Below are positions 25,119-35,687 of a stretch of DNA of 64,000 nucleotides, one piece after another (the stretch's first letter is position 1; each line of letters begins with the position of its first letter). The stretch lies in NCBI RefSeq assembly GCF_003298775.1, contig NZ_QNTQ01000005.1, positions 1-64,000 on the forward strand, read 5' to 3'. The stretch comes from Rhodosalinus halophilus (lineage in GTDB: Bacteria; Pseudomonadota; Alphaproteobacteria; Rhodobacterales; Rhodobacteraceae). The notes below the pieces were generated by a model, which saw only the letters and a list, made by a program, of their open reading frames with translations, did no database searches and was not told the DNA's origin. The translations under genes were made by a program, and so were the position numbers.

Positions 25119-26354
25119 ATGCAGGATTTCGCCATTCTCTGGGACTGGGCCGGCTTCGCGATCCGCTGGCTGCACGTGATCACGGCCATGGCCTGGATCG
25201 GAACCTCCTTCTACTTTATCGCGCTCGATCTGGGGCTGACCAAGGCGCGCGGCATGCCCGAGGGCGTGACGGGCGAGGAATGGCAGGTGCATGGCGGCGG
25301 CTTCTACCACATCCAGAAATATGCCGTCGCGCCCGAGCGGATGCCCGAGCATCTGACCTGGTTCAAATGGGAAAGCTACGCGACCTGGCTCTCGGGCGCG
25401 GCGCTTCTCGCGGTGCTCTACTGGGCCGGGGCGGAGCTCTACCTGATCGACCCCACCAAGGTGGAGCTCTCCGTCTGGCAGGCGATCGCGCTCTCGGCCG
25501 GCTCGATCGCCGTCGGCTGGGTGGTCTACGACGCGCTGTGCAAGTCGCGGCTCGGCGAGCGGCCGACCATGCTCATGCTGATCCTCTTCGCGCTGATCCT
25601 CGCCATGTCCTGGGCGCTCGACCAGATCTTCACCGGGCGCGCGGCGCTGCTGCACCTGGGCGCCTTCACGGCGACGATCATGACGGCGAACGTCTTTCTG
25701 GTCATCATGCCGAATCAGCGGGTGGTGGTGGCCGATCTGAAGGCCGGGCGGACGCCGGACCCGAAATACGGGCAGATCGCCAAGCTGCGCTCGACGCACA
25801 ACAATTATCTCACGCTGCCGGTGATCTTCCTGATGCTGTCGAACCACTATCCGCTCGCCTTCGGCACCGAATGGGCCTGGCTCATCGCGGCGCTGGTCTT
25901 TCTGATGGGGGTGACGATCCGGCATTATTTCAACAGCATGCATGCGCGGCGGGGCCGCCCGAACTGGACCTGGGCGGCGACGGCGGTGATCTTCGTCGCG
26001 ATCGTCTGGCTCTCGACGGAGCCCATGCGCGGCGACCTCGCGGCCGAGGCCGCAGGGCGGGCGCCGACGCCCGCAGAAGCGCGTTTCGTCGAGGCGGCCG
26101 GGTTCGAGACGGCGGAGACCGTGGTGCTGGGCCGCTGCTCGATGTGCCACGCGCGCGAGCCGGTCTGGGCCGGCCTGCGCGTGCCGCCGGGCGGCGTGGT
26201 GCTGGAGACGCCCGCCGACATCGCCCGGCATGCGCGCGAGATCTATCTGCAGGCGGGGGTGAGCCACGCCATGCCGCCGGGCAACCTGACGTGGATCGAG
26301 GCGGAAGAGCGCGCGGCGCTGGTGAACTGGTATCGCGCCGCGACCGGGGGGTGA
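25119..26354 (+). CDS. puuD: Membrane urate hydroxylase with C-terminal cytochrome c domain
   Basis: 411-residue integral membrane urate oxidase of the PuuD type, which oxidises urate to 5-hydroxyisourate and passes electrons to a cytochrome c rather than making peroxide. About eight hydrophobic helices span residues 15-300, with conserved IRWLHVITAMAWIGTSFYFI and STHNNYLTLPVIFLM segments. The C-terminal domain binds haem at C340-S-M-C343-H344, with a likely Met ligand in SHAMPPGNLT. It starts the purine-degradation region and is convergent with the urease operon, with repeat copy B between them. Confidence 0.9.
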   Translation: MQDFAILWDWAGFAIRWLHVITAMAWIGTSFYFIALDLGLTKARGMPEGVTGEEWQVHGGGFYHIQKYAVAPERMPEHLTWFKWESYATWLSGAALLAVLYWAGAELYLIDPTKVELSVWQAIALSAGSIAVGWVVYDALCKSRLGERPTMLMLILFALILAMSWALDQIFTGRAALLHLGAFTATIMTANVFLVIMPNQRVVVADLKAGRTPDPKYGQIAKLRSTHNNYLTLPVIFLMLSNHYPLAFGTEWAWLIAALVFLMGVTIRHYFNSMHARRGRPNWTWAATAVIFVAIVWLSTEPMRGDLAAEAAGRAPTPAEARFVEAAGFETAETVVLGRCSMCHAREPVWAGLRVPPGGVVLETPADIARHAREIYLQAGVSHAMPPGNLTWIEAEERAALVNWYRAATGG

Positions 26355-26373
26355 GGCGGTGGCGCGGGCGGAA

Positions 26374-26443
26374 GGGGGGCTGTCTGCCCCCCTCTTGGCC
26401 TTCGGCCAATTCACCCCCCGAGGATATTTGACCCAAGAAGAAG
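26374..26443 (+). repeat. Structured ~70-bp palindromic repeat, copy B
   Basis: It lies 20 bases after the puuD stop. The first stem is GGGGGGC-TGTCT-GCCCCCC. The second stem differs from the other copies but still pairs: TTGGCC (26395-26400) with GGCCAA (26404-26409), a compensated change. CACCCCCCGAGGATATTT and AAGAAGAAGG follow. Confidence 0.85.
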
Positions 26444-26594
26444 GTGCGGGACGCGCAGCGGGCCGGCGGTGCCTTCCGTGCAGCGGCGCGGGTCGCGTCG
26501 CAGGGCGGAGCGCCGGGATTGTCCGTCTCGGGCCTGTCGGCGTTTCAGGGACGTCGCGACATGCACGGGTTGGCGCGGGCGGATCCGGGCACCG

Positions 26595-27227
26595 TCAGCC
26601 GCGGGAGGCGGCGGCGGGCGCGCGGAGCCCGCCGAGCGCGCGCAGGATGGCGACGGCCTCTGCCGCGCCCTCGCCCTGGCGGAGCGCGGCGAAGACGGTG
26701 GGGCGGCCTTCGCGCGACTCGGCCGCGTCGCGGCGCATGAGGTCGAGATCGACTCCGACGTATGGCGCGAGGTCGGTCTTGTTGATCACCAGCAGGTCGG
26801 ACTTGCGCAGCGCGGGGCCCTTCTTGCGCGGGATGTCCTGTCCCATGGCGACGTCGATCATGTAGATCGTCAGATCCGCCAGTTCCGGGCTGAAGCTGGC
26901 GGCGAGGTTGTCTCCGCCGGATTCGATCAGCACCACCTCGAGGTCCGGGTGGCGGCGTTCGAGTTCCGCCACCGCGGCGAGGTTGATCGAGGCGTCCTCG
27001 CGGATCGCGGTGTGCGGGCAGCCGCCGGTCTCGACCCCGATGACGCGGCTTTCGGGCAGGATCTGCCGGCGCAGGAGCGCCTCGGCATCCTCGCGGGTGT
27101 AGATGTCGTTGGTGATCACGCCGATGGAGTGGTCGGGCGCGAGCGCGCGGGCGATCTCGGCGGTCAGCGTTGTCTTGCCGGCGCCGACGGGGCCGCCGAT
27201 GCCGATGCGGAGGGGGCCGTTCATCAT
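26595..27227 (-). CDS. ureG: Urease accessory GTPase
   Basis: 210-residue SIMIBI GTPase that powers nickel delivery to urease. The P-loop is GGPVGAGKT, the metal-binding CPH motif is GGCPHTAI, and the guanine-specificity NKTD is [12 protein letters not shown]. Two ATG codons stand side by side and the second is equally possible. The start overlaps the ureF stop. It is the last gene of the operon; a convergent gap with repeat copy B follows. Confidence 0.95.
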   Translation of the reverse strand: MMNGPLRIGIGGPVGAGKTTLTAEIARALAPDHSIGVITNDIYTREDAEALLRRQILPESRVIGVETGGCPHTAIREDASINLAAVAELERRHPDLEVVLIESGGDNLAASFSPELADLTIYMIDVAMGQDIPRKKGPALRKSDLLVINKTDLAPYVGVDLDLMRRDAAESREGRPTVFAALRQGEGAAEAVAILRALGGLRAPAAASRG

Positions 27228-27871
27228 GAGCGAAAAAGCCTCGGTTGCAGGGTTTCGTGGCGCATGGCGGCGATGTCGGCCGCCCATGCGGCGGAGGAGA
27301 GCTCGTCGCGCCCGCGGCTTTCGGCCTCGTCGGCGAGGCGGGCGCAGAGCGGCGCGAGATGCGCGACTGCCGCCTGTGCCTCCGTCTGGCCCAGCGGGAC
27401 CAGGCGCTGCGCGGCGGAGGAGAGGCTCGCCGTCACGGCGTGAAGGTAGAGCGCCAGCGTGTCGGGGAGCGGCAGGCCCATGAGCGCCGCGGCGCGGCCC
27501 ACCGCGACCGGGTGGGTCAGCGGCGGGAGGTCGAGGCCCCAGACGGCGGCGGTGGTGCGCGCGAAGGCCGCGCCCTGCTCCGCCGTCTCGGCGAGGCGTT
27601 CGGCGGAAGGGGCGAAGGCGCGCGCCTCGGCGTCGAGCGCGGGAAGCTCCTCCGGCGCGGCGCGGTGGGCTTCGGCGAGGAGCACCGCGTCGGTGCGACC
27701 GAGCCCGTGCTCTAGCACGTCCGCAAGCCAGGCCTCGAAGCTTTCCGCATCCGCCACGCGCCCCCCGGCCACCTCGGTCTCGAGCCCGTGCGACCAGGCG
27801 AAGCCGCCCGTGGGGTATGCGGGCGAGAGCCACTGCGCGAGGGTGAGGCGGGCGTCAGTGGCTGTGGGCAT
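27224..27871 (-). CDS. ureF: Urease accessory protein UreF
   Basis: 215-residue helical chaperone that docks on UreD-bound apo-urease and recruits UreG. It has the family segment [17 protein letters not shown] and the C-terminal helices ([23 protein letters not shown]). The chosen ATG ([11 protein letters not shown]) overlaps the ureE His-tail; a longer form would add 23 untypical residues. It is coupled to ureG at its 3-prime end. Confidence 0.93.
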   Translation of the reverse strand: MPTATDARLTLAQWLSPAYPTGGFAWSHGLETEVAGGRVADAESFEAWLADVLEHGLGRTDAVLLAEAHRAAPEELPALDAEARAFAPSAERLAETAEQGAAFARTTAAVWGLDLPPLTHPVAVGRAAALMGLPLPDTLALYLHAVTASLSSAAQRLVPLGQTEAQAAVAHLAPLCARLADEAESRGRDELSSAAWAADIAAMRHETLQPRLFRS

Positions 27872-28304
27872 GGGTGCGTCCGTGACCGTAAGCGCCGCCT
27901 TCGGGCGTGAAGGGCGCCTCCACCTCGCGCAGGTCGGCACCGAGTTTCGCGAGCATTTCCTGCAGGACGTGATCGCGGCGAATCAGCAGATGATCGGGCG
28001 CCACCTGGCAGGGCGTATGGCGATTGCCGATGTGCCAGGCCAGACGGGGCAGATCGCCGCGGACCTCGCAGAGCGGCTCGGGCGCGGCGATGACCTCGAT
28101 CAGCCGACCGTCCGACAGCTCCAGCGCATCGCCGTGGTCGAGCGACACGGTCTGCGGCAGATCGACGAGAAAGGACATCCCGCCCCCCGTTTCCAGACGC
28201 TTGCGACGCAGGAAGCGCGACTCGTAGTCGAGCCGCACCCAGTCGGCGGGGCCGTGCCAGTGCCCCTTGCGATGCAGGGTCTGTGCGAGCGGAAGATTAG
28301 TCAT
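27855..28304 (-). CDS. ureE: Urease nickel metallochaperone UreE
   Basis: 149-residue protein with the N-terminal peptide-binding domain and C-terminal metal-binding domain of UreE. The conserved metal site is in AWHIGNRHTPCQV, and a short His-rich tail [10 protein letters not shown] ends the protein, typical for nickel storage. The start overlaps the stop of the preceding exported protein, so translation is coupled. Confidence 0.94.
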   Translation of the reverse strand: MTNLPLAQTLHRKGHWHGPADWVRLDYESRFLRRKRLETGGGMSFLVDLPQTVSLDHGDALELSDGRLIEVIAAPEPLCEVRGDLPRLAWHIGNRHTPCQVAPDHLLIRRDHVLQEMLAKLGADLREVEAPFTPEGGAYGHGRTHAHSH

Positions 28305-28882
28305 TCCAGCGCCTCGATGCCGAGATAGTCGTAGCGTTCCTCGCGGCGGGCCCAGGTCGTGCGCGCGAGATAGGACAGCCCCAGTTCCGGCAGGTAGTGG
28401 ATGAACTCCACCGTATCGTCCGCGGCCTGGGGATAGCGGATTTCCACCGGTATCATGACGTAGGTGCAGGGGCCGAAGCTGACCTGCGTCTCCGCCCCGT
28501 AGCTGTAGCGCTGCGGCTCGACCATCAGGTCACCGTCCTCGGAGACGGTCACGCGCGTTTCCCAGACCGCGCCGGCCACCGGGCGCGGCATCCTGCCGGG
28601 CTCGACCTCGAAGGTGTAGGTGGTCCGCGAGGGCGGCACCAAGGCGCCGTCCTGGATGTCGGCCACCTCGATCATGTAGAGCCCCTGCGCCAGCAGAACC
28701 TGGCGCACGGGGCCGCCCGCGATGGCGTAGGTCGCGGCAACGACATTTGGGCCGTGCCGGCGGAACGTCTCGGTCTCGCCGCCAGCGATCTCGAAACGGA
28801 TGCCGTGTTCGAGCGCATCGCCGCCCGGGCAGGCCCCGGCGGCCGAGGACAGAAGGGCGAGAACGAAGGACAGGCGCAGCAT
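28301..28882 (-). CDS. Exported protein of unknown function inside the urease operon
   Basis: 193-residue secreted protein not recognised as a known family. An N-terminal hydrophobic segment (MLRLSFVLALLSSAAGA) is followed by C18, so a lipoprotein is possible although the lipobox is poor. The mature part is beta-rich, with paired cysteines (C18 and that in GPCTYVMIP). It sits between ureC and ureE with an eight-base gap on one side and an ATGA overlap on the other, so it is made with the urease proteins. A role in a periplasmic or surface process linked to urea is a guess. Confidence 0.7.
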   Translation of the reverse strand: MLRLSFVLALLSSAAGACPGGDALEHGIRFEIAGGETETFRRHGPNVVAATYAIAGGPVRQVLLAQGLYMIEVADIQDGALVPPSRTTYTFEVEPGRMPRPVAGAVWETRVTVSEDGDLMVEPQRYSYGAETQVSFGPCTYVMIPVEIRYPQAADDTVEFIHYLPELGLSYLARTTWARREERYDYLGIEALE

Positions 28883-28889
28883 CGGGACC

Positions 28890-30599
<1,710 letters not shown>

Positions 30600-30649
30600 G
30601 GACGCTCCTTTTCTGGTGCGCGCCGCCCCGGCGGTGCGGCGCCGCGGTT

Positions 30650-31051
30650 TCAGTTCACCTCGCCGAAAAGGCGCAGATCCGCCGTCCGCTGCCGGGTCAG
30701 CCGCTCGCGGCAGGCATAGACCAGCATCGGCGCCATGCTGCCGCCCCAGGCCATGTGGCTCTCGGCAGCGCAGGCGAGGTCGCGGAAGTCGATCCAGACG
30801 CGCTGGGCGCGGCGCAGGTCCTCTTCGATGTCCACAGGCGCGTCGGCAGGCAGCGCCGACTGGATCGCCCGCGCCTGTTCGACGGCCAGGCTCCAGGCCA
30901 GGTTCAGGTCCTCATCGGCGCGCAGCCACGCCTGTTCCGCGCAGAAGGTCAGCTCGATCTGCGTCACAGCCTCGGCGCAGTTCACCTCCTGCGCCGCGAC
31001 AGGCGTCGCCAGCAGGAACAGGGCAAGCGCGGCCTCAGACCTGAAACGCAT
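30650..31051 (-). CDS. LprI-type (DUF1311) lysozyme-inhibitor family protein
   Basis: 133-residue periplasmic protein with signal peptide [20 protein letters not shown] and a small helical domain with conserved cysteines ([29 protein letters not shown] and [12 protein letters not shown]). DUF1311 proteins include the mycobacterial lysozyme inhibitor LprI, but most members are uncharacterised. It overlaps the end of the upstream AhpD-like gene by 17 bases and lies directly before ureC. Genes of this type are seen near urease in related bacteria. Confidence 0.78.
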   Translation of the reverse strand: MRFRSEAALALFLLATPVAAQEVNCAEAVTQIELTFCAEQAWLRADEDLNLAWSLAVEQARAIQSALPADAPVDIEEDLRRAQRVWIDFRDLACAAESHMAWGGSMAPMLVYACRERLTRQRTADLRLFGEVN

Positions 31052-31430
31052 CGTCCACCTCCACCTGCATCGCCGTGACGAGGCCGTTGGTCTGCATCGC
31101 CATGCCGATCACCGCCAGAAGCTCGGCGTGCATCTCCTCGGTCATGCCCTTCGCCTTGGCGGCGGCGGTGTGGGAGTGGATGCAGTAGCCGCAGGAATTG
31201 GCGGTGGAGACGGCGAGATAGACCATCTCCTTGACCAGCGGGTCGAGCGCGCCGGGCGCCATCACGGCCTTCAGCCGGTCCCAGGTCGCGCGCAGCTGCG
31301 CCGGATCGTGCGCCAGCGCCCGCCAGAAGTTGTTGACGTACTCCGTCCCCCGCGCGGCGCGGATCTCCTCGAAGACCTCGACGGCCTCCGCCGAGAGCTC
31401 GTCATCGGCCATGAGTCGGACGGTCGCCAT
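31035..31430 (-). CDS. Carboxymuconolactone decarboxylase / AhpD-like protein
   Basis: 131-residue helical protein of the CMD/AhpD superfamily. The redox-type motif is C80-G-Y-C83-x3-H87 (SCGYCIHSHT), as in AhpD-like peroxidases, rather than the cysteine-free decarboxylase version. The chosen ATG follows the cyclase stop in an ATGA overlap. It forms a coupled pair with the cyclase gene and is inserted between ureB and ureC. The substrate is unknown. Confidence 0.85.
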   Translation of the reverse strand: MATVRLMADDELSAEAVEVFEEIRAARGTEYVNNFWRALAHDPAQLRATWDRLKAVMAPGALDPLVKEMVYLAVSTANSCGYCIHSHTAAAKAKGMTEEMHAELLAVIGMAMQTNGLVTAMQVEVDDAFQV

Positions 31431-32254
31431 CAGACGAGCCCCATGATCCGCGCGGGGCCGCCGGTGCCGTCCTTGACCTTGGGCGCGCCGACCATGAGCG
31501 TCGCGCCGGTCTCCGGCATCCGGTCGAGCCCGGCGAGGCATTCGATCCCGTAGCGCCCCGCAGGCAGCCAGGCGTAGTGCGTGGCGAAATCCGTCGAAGG
31601 CCCGTAGTCGAGCGAGAGGGTGTCCACCGCGATCGCCGCCGCGTTCGTCTCGTCCAGCAGCATCTGCACCGCCTCGACGTGGAAGCCCGGGAAATGCATC
31701 GTTCCAGGCCGCGCCGAATCGGCGTTGCGGAAGCCGTCGGTGCCGACCTTTTCGGCCCAGCCGGAGTTCATCGCCACGCAGGCGCCGTCGGGGATCGGTC
31801 CGTTGCGTCCGATCCAGGCCCGAAGATCGTCCGGCGTGACCTGCGAATCCGGGTTCTCGGAAGCCTTGGCGCGGATATCGACGACGCAGAGCGGACAGGC
31901 GAGGTTTTCCACGGGGATCTCCGCCACCGACTGGCCGTCCGCGCTGAAATGCAGCGGCGCGTCGATATGGGTGCCCGTGTGCTCGTTTATCGACAGGACG
32001 TAGAGGTTGTAACCATCGCCGTCGAAATCGAACTGCTTGTCGTAGCTGATGCCAGGCGAGCCGCCGAAGGTCGGAAACGCGGCCGAAAGCTCATGCGTCA
32101 TGTCCACGACCTGCCGCGCCGGCTGCGCCAGAACCGGTCGGGGTGCCGCGCTCATGCCCGCCGCCGCGGCCGTCGCCGCCGCCGCGCCAGTGAAAAAGCC
32201 GCGCCGGCTGAGCATCTTCTCCTTGACCGAGTTGACCACGCAAATGTCGCACAT
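31430..32254 (-). CDS. Cyclase family metal-dependent hydrolase with Tat signal
   Basis: 274-residue member of the kynurenine-formamidase-like cyclase family. The metal-binding and catalytic motif is complete: H92-T-G-T-H96-I-D98-A-P-L-H102. A Tat-like signal SRRGFFTGAAAATAAAAG (R17, R18) points to folded export. It is preceded by the odd N-terminus MCDICVVNSVKEKM with a CxxC pair; starting at M14 would remove it. The family opens amide or lactone rings, so an amide-containing substrate near urea or purine catabolism is plausible, but none can be named. Confidence 0.85.
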   Translation of the reverse strand: MCDICVVNSVKEKMLSRRGFFTGAAAATAAAAGMSAAPRPVLAQPARQVVDMTHELSAAFPTFGGSPGISYDKQFDFDGDGYNLYVLSINEHTGTHIDAPLHFSADGQSVAEIPVENLACPLCVVDIRAKASENPDSQVTPDDLRAWIGRNGPIPDGACVAMNSGWAEKVGTDGFRNADSARPGTMHFPGFHVEAVQMLLDETNAAAIAVDTLSLDYGPSTDFATHYAWLPAGRYGIECLAGLDRMPETGATLMVGAPKVKDGTGGPARIMGLV

Positions 32255-32283
32255 CGGGTATCCCTCCCTGTTGCAATGGCTGC

Positions 32284-32589
32284 TCAGAGGTCTCCCATCA
32301 CCTGCCCGTTGAAGCCGTAGACGCGCCGCGCTCCTGCATAGGGGATCAGCGTCACTTCCCGCGTCTGGCCCGGCTCGAAGCGTACGGCGGAGCCGGCGGC
32401 GATGTCGAGACGCTTGCCGCGCGCCGCCGCCCGGTCGAACTCCAGCGCCGAGTTCGACTCTGCGAAGTGGTAGTGACTGCCCACCTGCACCGGGCGGTCG
32501 CCGGTGTTGGCCACGCGCAGCGTGACGGTCTCTCGGCCCGCGTTGAGCTCGATCTCGGCGTCGGGGGTGAGGATCTCTCCGGGGATCAT
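32284..32589 (-). CDS. ureB: Urease beta subunit
   Basis: 101-residue beta subunit of the (UreABC)3 urease trimer. It opens [16 protein letters not shown] and has the conserved [14 protein letters not shown] and GFNGQVMG segments. It lies four bases after the ureJ stop. The next gene downstream is the cyclase, not ureC. Confidence 0.96.
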   Translation of the reverse strand: MIPGEILTPDAEIELNAGRETVTLRVANTGDRPVQVGSHYHFAESNSALEFDRAAARGKRLDIAAGSAVRFEPGQTREVTLIPYAGARRVYGFNGQVMGDL

Positions 32590-32592
32590 GGC

Positions 32593-33162
32593 TCAGACCC
32601 CCGCCGCGAGCGCCGCGCCCGCCGCGGCGACGAGCCCGCCCGCGACGTGCGGTGCCGCCCGGCCGGCACGCAGCAGCGCGACGCCGAGTATCAGGCCCAA
32701 GACATGCAAGGCCGCGGTCGTCGCCGCGAAGCCCGCCAGATAAGGCAACGCGCCCGCCGCGCCCATCTCTGCCCCGTGGGCGTGCCCGTGGAAGAGCGCG
32801 AAGGCCCCGACCAGGGCCGCGCCCGCCACCGTCGGCAGCCGCAGGCCAAGTGCTACGACAAGGCCCAGAACCACCACCGAGGCGAGGATCGCGGGCTCCA
32901 CCAGCGGCAGCGCCAGACCGCCGAGCGCCAGTGCGAAGCCAAGCACCATCACGCCCACGAAGGCCGCGGGCACCGCCCAGAGCGCGCGCCCGCCCAGCAT
33001 CCCGGCCCAGAGGCCCACCGCCACCATCGCCAGCACGTGGTCTGCGCCGAAGATCGGATGGGTCGCGCCGGCCAGGAAGGAATTGTGCTCCAGCGGCGCG
33101 ACATGGGCCAATGCGGGGCCGGCGGCCAGCGTCAGCGGCAGGGCGGCGATCAGGCGTCTCAT
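32593..33162 (-). CDS. ureJ: HupE/UreJ-family membrane protein
   Basis: 189-residue membrane protein with a signal-like first helix and about six to seven hydrophobic segments. The family motif HPIFGADHVLAMVAVGLWAG and the FHGHAHGAEMG histidine cluster are present. HupE/UreJ proteins are thought to import nickel for hydrogenase or urease, and its place between ureA and ureB supports nickel supply. Confidence 0.9.
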   Translation of the reverse strand: MRRLIAALPLTLAAGPALAHVAPLEHNSFLAGATHPIFGADHVLAMVAVGLWAGMLGGRALWAVPAAFVGVMVLGFALALGGLALPLVEPAILASVVVLGLVVALGLRLPTVAGAALVGAFALFHGHAHGAEMGAAGALPYLAGFAATTAALHVLGLILGVALLRAGRAAPHVAGGLVAAAGAALAAGV

Positions 33163-33175
33163 CGGCAGTCTCCTC

Positions 33176-33478
33176 TCAGCGGATGGGGTTGTGGACGGTG
33201 ACGAGCTTGGTGCCGTCGGGAAAGGTGGCCTCGACCTGCACCTCGGGGATCATCTCGGGCACGCCCTCCATGCACATCTCGCGGGTGACGACCTGCGCGC
33301 CGGCCTCCATCATCTCCGAGACGGGGCGGCCGTCGCGCGCGCCCTCCACCACCGCGTCGGTGATCAGCGCGATCGCCTCGGGGTGGTTGAGCTTCACGCC
33401 GCGGGCGAGGCGGCGGCGCGCCACCTCCGCCGCCATGGCGACCATCAGCTTGTCCTTCTCGCGGGGGGTCAGCATCAT
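33176..33478 (-). CDS. ureA: Urease gamma subunit
   Basis: 100-residue gamma subunit. It starts [20 protein letters not shown] and has the conserved [20 protein letters not shown] and [20 protein letters not shown] segments. It is a stand-alone subunit, not fused to beta as in some bacteria. It begins four bases after ureD. Confidence 0.97.
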   Translation of the reverse strand: MMLTPREKDKLMVAMAAEVARRRLARGVKLNHPEAIALITDAVVEGARDGRPVSEMMEAGAQVVTREMCMEGVPEMIPEVQVEATFPDGTKLVTVHNPIR

Positions 33479-33482
33479 CGCG

Positions 33483-34322
33483 TCAAAGTCTCCAGGCTCG
33501 GGGCAGGCTGTCGTCGGTCAAGAGGTCGAGGATCGGCAGGAGCGCGCGGCGCAGCCCCTCGCCGTCGGGCGCCAGCAGGCGCAGGGCCAGAACGTCCGGC
33601 GCGAGCAGGCTCGCGCCGCCGGTCTCGGGCAGGTGCGCGCGCACCTGCGGCAGCGCGGCCTCCGCCGTGTCCGCGACGAGCACGAGCGCCGCCATCGCCC
33701 CCGCCCCGCGCGCGATGCCCGGGCGCGCCAGCGTCGCCGCGATGTCGCCCGAAAGATGCACGCCGTCGCGGTAGATCGGCCCCCCCGCGCGCGTGATCGT
33801 GACGTGGTCGCGGAACTCACCGGAGGTTAGCCGCTCGCCCATGGCCGCGCGGCCGAAGATCAGCGGTTCGCACATCAGGAACCGCGCGCCGGGGGCGAGG
33901 TCGATCTCCAGCCGCCGCTCGAGCGCCGCGCCGTCGTAGAGGATCGTCTCCTGCGGCAGCCAGGCGAGCCGGGCGCCCGCCGCCGCCGAGAGCCGCACCG
34001 AAAGCCGCCCCGGCGGCCCCGGCGGCGCGCGGTAGGCGCGCTCGCAGGCCTGCGTGGACAGGGTGAGCGCCGCGCCCGCCTCCGCCGCGGCCTCGACCGA
34101 GAAGCGGTCCCCGCCGGTGACGCCGCCCGCCGTGTTGACGAGCACCGCCTCCACCGCGCCGCCGGGGCGCACGCGCGGGAAGACCGCGCGCAGCGAGCCG
34201 GCGTGCCGGAAGGTGGCGAGCGCGCTGCCGCCGCGCGCCGCGCGCACGGAAAACCGCACCGCGCCGCGCGCCCGCGGTGGCTGCACCGCCTCCCTTGCCC
34301 CCGGGGCAACTGTTTCCGGCAC
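33483..34322 (-). CDS. ureD: Urease accessory protein UreD (UreH)
   Basis: 279-residue beta-rich scaffold that binds apo-urease and, with UreF and UreG, channels nickel. Family segments are [17 protein letters not shown] and [18 protein letters not shown]. The start is GTG, with GGGAGAG about ten bases upstream. It is the first gene of the urease operon, so the operon promoter should lie in the 314-bp divergent gap before the ABC transporter. Confidence 0.92.
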   Translation of the reverse strand: MPETVAPGAREAVQPPRARGAVRFSVRAARGGSALATFRHAGSLRAVFPRVRPGGAVEAVLVNTAGGVTGGDRFSVEAAAEAGAALTLSTQACERAYRAPPGPPGRLSVRLSAAAGARLAWLPQETILYDGAALERRLEIDLAPGARFLMCEPLIFGRAAMGERLTSGEFRDHVTITRAGGPIYRDGVHLSGDIAATLARPGIARGAGAMAALVLVADTAEAALPQVRAHLPETGGASLLAPDVLALRLLAPDGEGLRRALLPILDLLTDDSLPRAWRL

Positions 34323-34636
34323 CTGAAGAATCTCTCCCGCCTCCTGTGTCTCCGGGCGCGGCGGGCCGCCCGCCGTATCCGCCCGGACAGGCGGCCCTGC
34401 GCGTCCCGGCGCCGATCAGAGGGAGGCCCCCCGCCCGTGTCCAGCGCGGCGCCGCCCGATCCTTCATGAAATGCCCTTGCGGCGCCCGCTTTCGCGGCGG
34501 GTTGCCCAAAACTTCGGCAGATTGTTTGATAGCACCGCCCGGGGCGGACGCTCCGGCGATTCCCCGGTGGCCTTTCGGCGCCGGGCACGCGAGTCGGGCG
34601 AGAGACCCGACCCCCACAGCAGGAGAGGTGCCACCC
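34323..34636. other. 314-bp divergent intergenic region between ureD and the ABC importer
   Basis: No gene is supported. The ureD-proximal part is G/C rich with a perfect hairpin CGGCGGG-CCG-CCCGCCG (34359-34375). The middle (34495-34535) is AT-richer and carries a probable promoter for the ABC genes. No sigma-54 or riboswitch pattern was recognised. Confidence 0.5.
34502..34530 (+). promoter_or_regulatory. Possible sigma-70 promoter of the ABC importer operon
   Basis: TTGCCC (34502-34507) and TTTGAT (34525-34530) are separated by 17 bases in the AT-richest part of the gap, each matching four of six consensus positions. It would give a leader of about 100 bases. Confidence 0.35.
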
Positions 34637-35638
34637 GTGTTCATTCGTCCGATCCTCACCGCCGCCGCCACGCTCGCCGCGGGCGCAGCCGCGGCGCAGA
34701 CCGAGATGCCCTTCGCCCTCGACTGGAAGTTCGAGGGACCGGCCGCGCCCTATTTCGTCGCCATAGACGAAGGCTACTTCGCCGATGCGGGCCTCGAGGT
34801 GGAGATCACCGCCGGGCAGGGCTCGCTCGACGCGATCCCGAAGGTGGCCACCGGCGCCTTCCCGGTGGGCTTCGCCGACATCAACTCGCTCATCAAGTTC
34901 CTCGACCAGAACCCGGGCGCGCCGGTGACGGCCGTGATGATGGTCTACGACAAGCCGCCCTTCGCGGTCGTGGGCCGCAAGAGCCAGGGCGTCGAGGCGC
35001 CGAAGGATCTCGAGGGCCGCGTGCTCGGCGCGCCGCCGCCGGACGGCGCCTGGGCGCAGTTCCCGATCTTCGCCGCCGAGAACGACCTCGACATGGAGGC
35101 GATCACCGTGGAGCCGGTGGGCTTCCCCACGCGCGAGCCGATGCTCGCCGAGGGCGAAGTGGACGCCGTCACTGGCTTCTCGTTCTCATCCTTCCTGAAC
35201 CTCGTGCGCCTCGGCGTGCCAGAGGACGATATCTCGACCATCCTGATGGCCGACCATGGCGTTCAGCTCTACGGCAACGCGATCATCGTCAACACCGACT
35301 TCGCCGAAGAAAACCCCGAGCTGGTCTCGGGCTTCCTGTCGGCGGTCGCGCAGGGCTGGACCGACGCCATCGCCGACCCGGCGGCCGCGATCGAGAGCCT
35401 GATCGAGCGAAACCCGGCCGCCGACGCGGAACTGGAGCAGCGCCGCCTGCAACTCGCCATCGACGCCAACGTGGTGACCGACTGGACGCGTGCGAACGGC
35501 ATGGGCGTCATCGACCCGGCGCGCATGGCCGAGGCTCTCGAGCAGATCAAGCTCACCTACGAGTTCCAGAGCCCGCCGCAGGCAGCGCTCTATTTCACCG
35601 ACGACTACCTGCCCGAGGGCGGATTCCCGCTGGAGTGA
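34637..35638 (+). CDS. ABC importer substrate-binding protein, NMT1/THI5-like
   Basis: 333-residue periplasmic binding protein of the NMT1/SsuA group. The signal peptide is FIRPILTAAATLAAGAAAAQ, and mature segments include FALDWKFEGPAAPYFVAIDE and LGAPPPDGAWAQFP. The start is GTG with AGGAGAGG eight bases upstream. Members bind thiamine precursors, sulfonates, nitrate or nucleobase-like ligands. The neighbouring xdh, puuD and urease genes make a purine or ureide plausible, but the ligand is not determined. Confidence 0.88.
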   Translation: MFIRPILTAAATLAAGAAAAQTEMPFALDWKFEGPAAPYFVAIDEGYFADAGLEVEITAGQGSLDAIPKVATGAFPVGFADINSLIKFLDQNPGAPVTAVMMVYDKPPFAVVGRKSQGVEAPKDLEGRVLGAPPPDGAWAQFPIFAAENDLDMEAITVEPVGFPTREPMLAEGEVDAVTGFSFSSFLNLVRLGVPEDDISTILMADHGVQLYGNAIIVNTDFAEENPELVSGFLSAVAQGWTDAIADPAAAIESLIERNPAADAELEQRRLQLAIDANVVTDWTRANGMGVIDPARMAEALEQIKLTYEFQSPPQAALYFTDDYLPEGGFPLE

Positions 35639-35687
35639 CACGGCCAGCCGCGGGCAGAACCGCCCGCGGCCATCCCCCGGAGGACGC

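Noticed and set aside
34323-34636. TPP riboswitch before the NMT1-type importer
   Set aside because: The conserved CTGAGA and the paired downstream motif of TPP riboswitches are not present.
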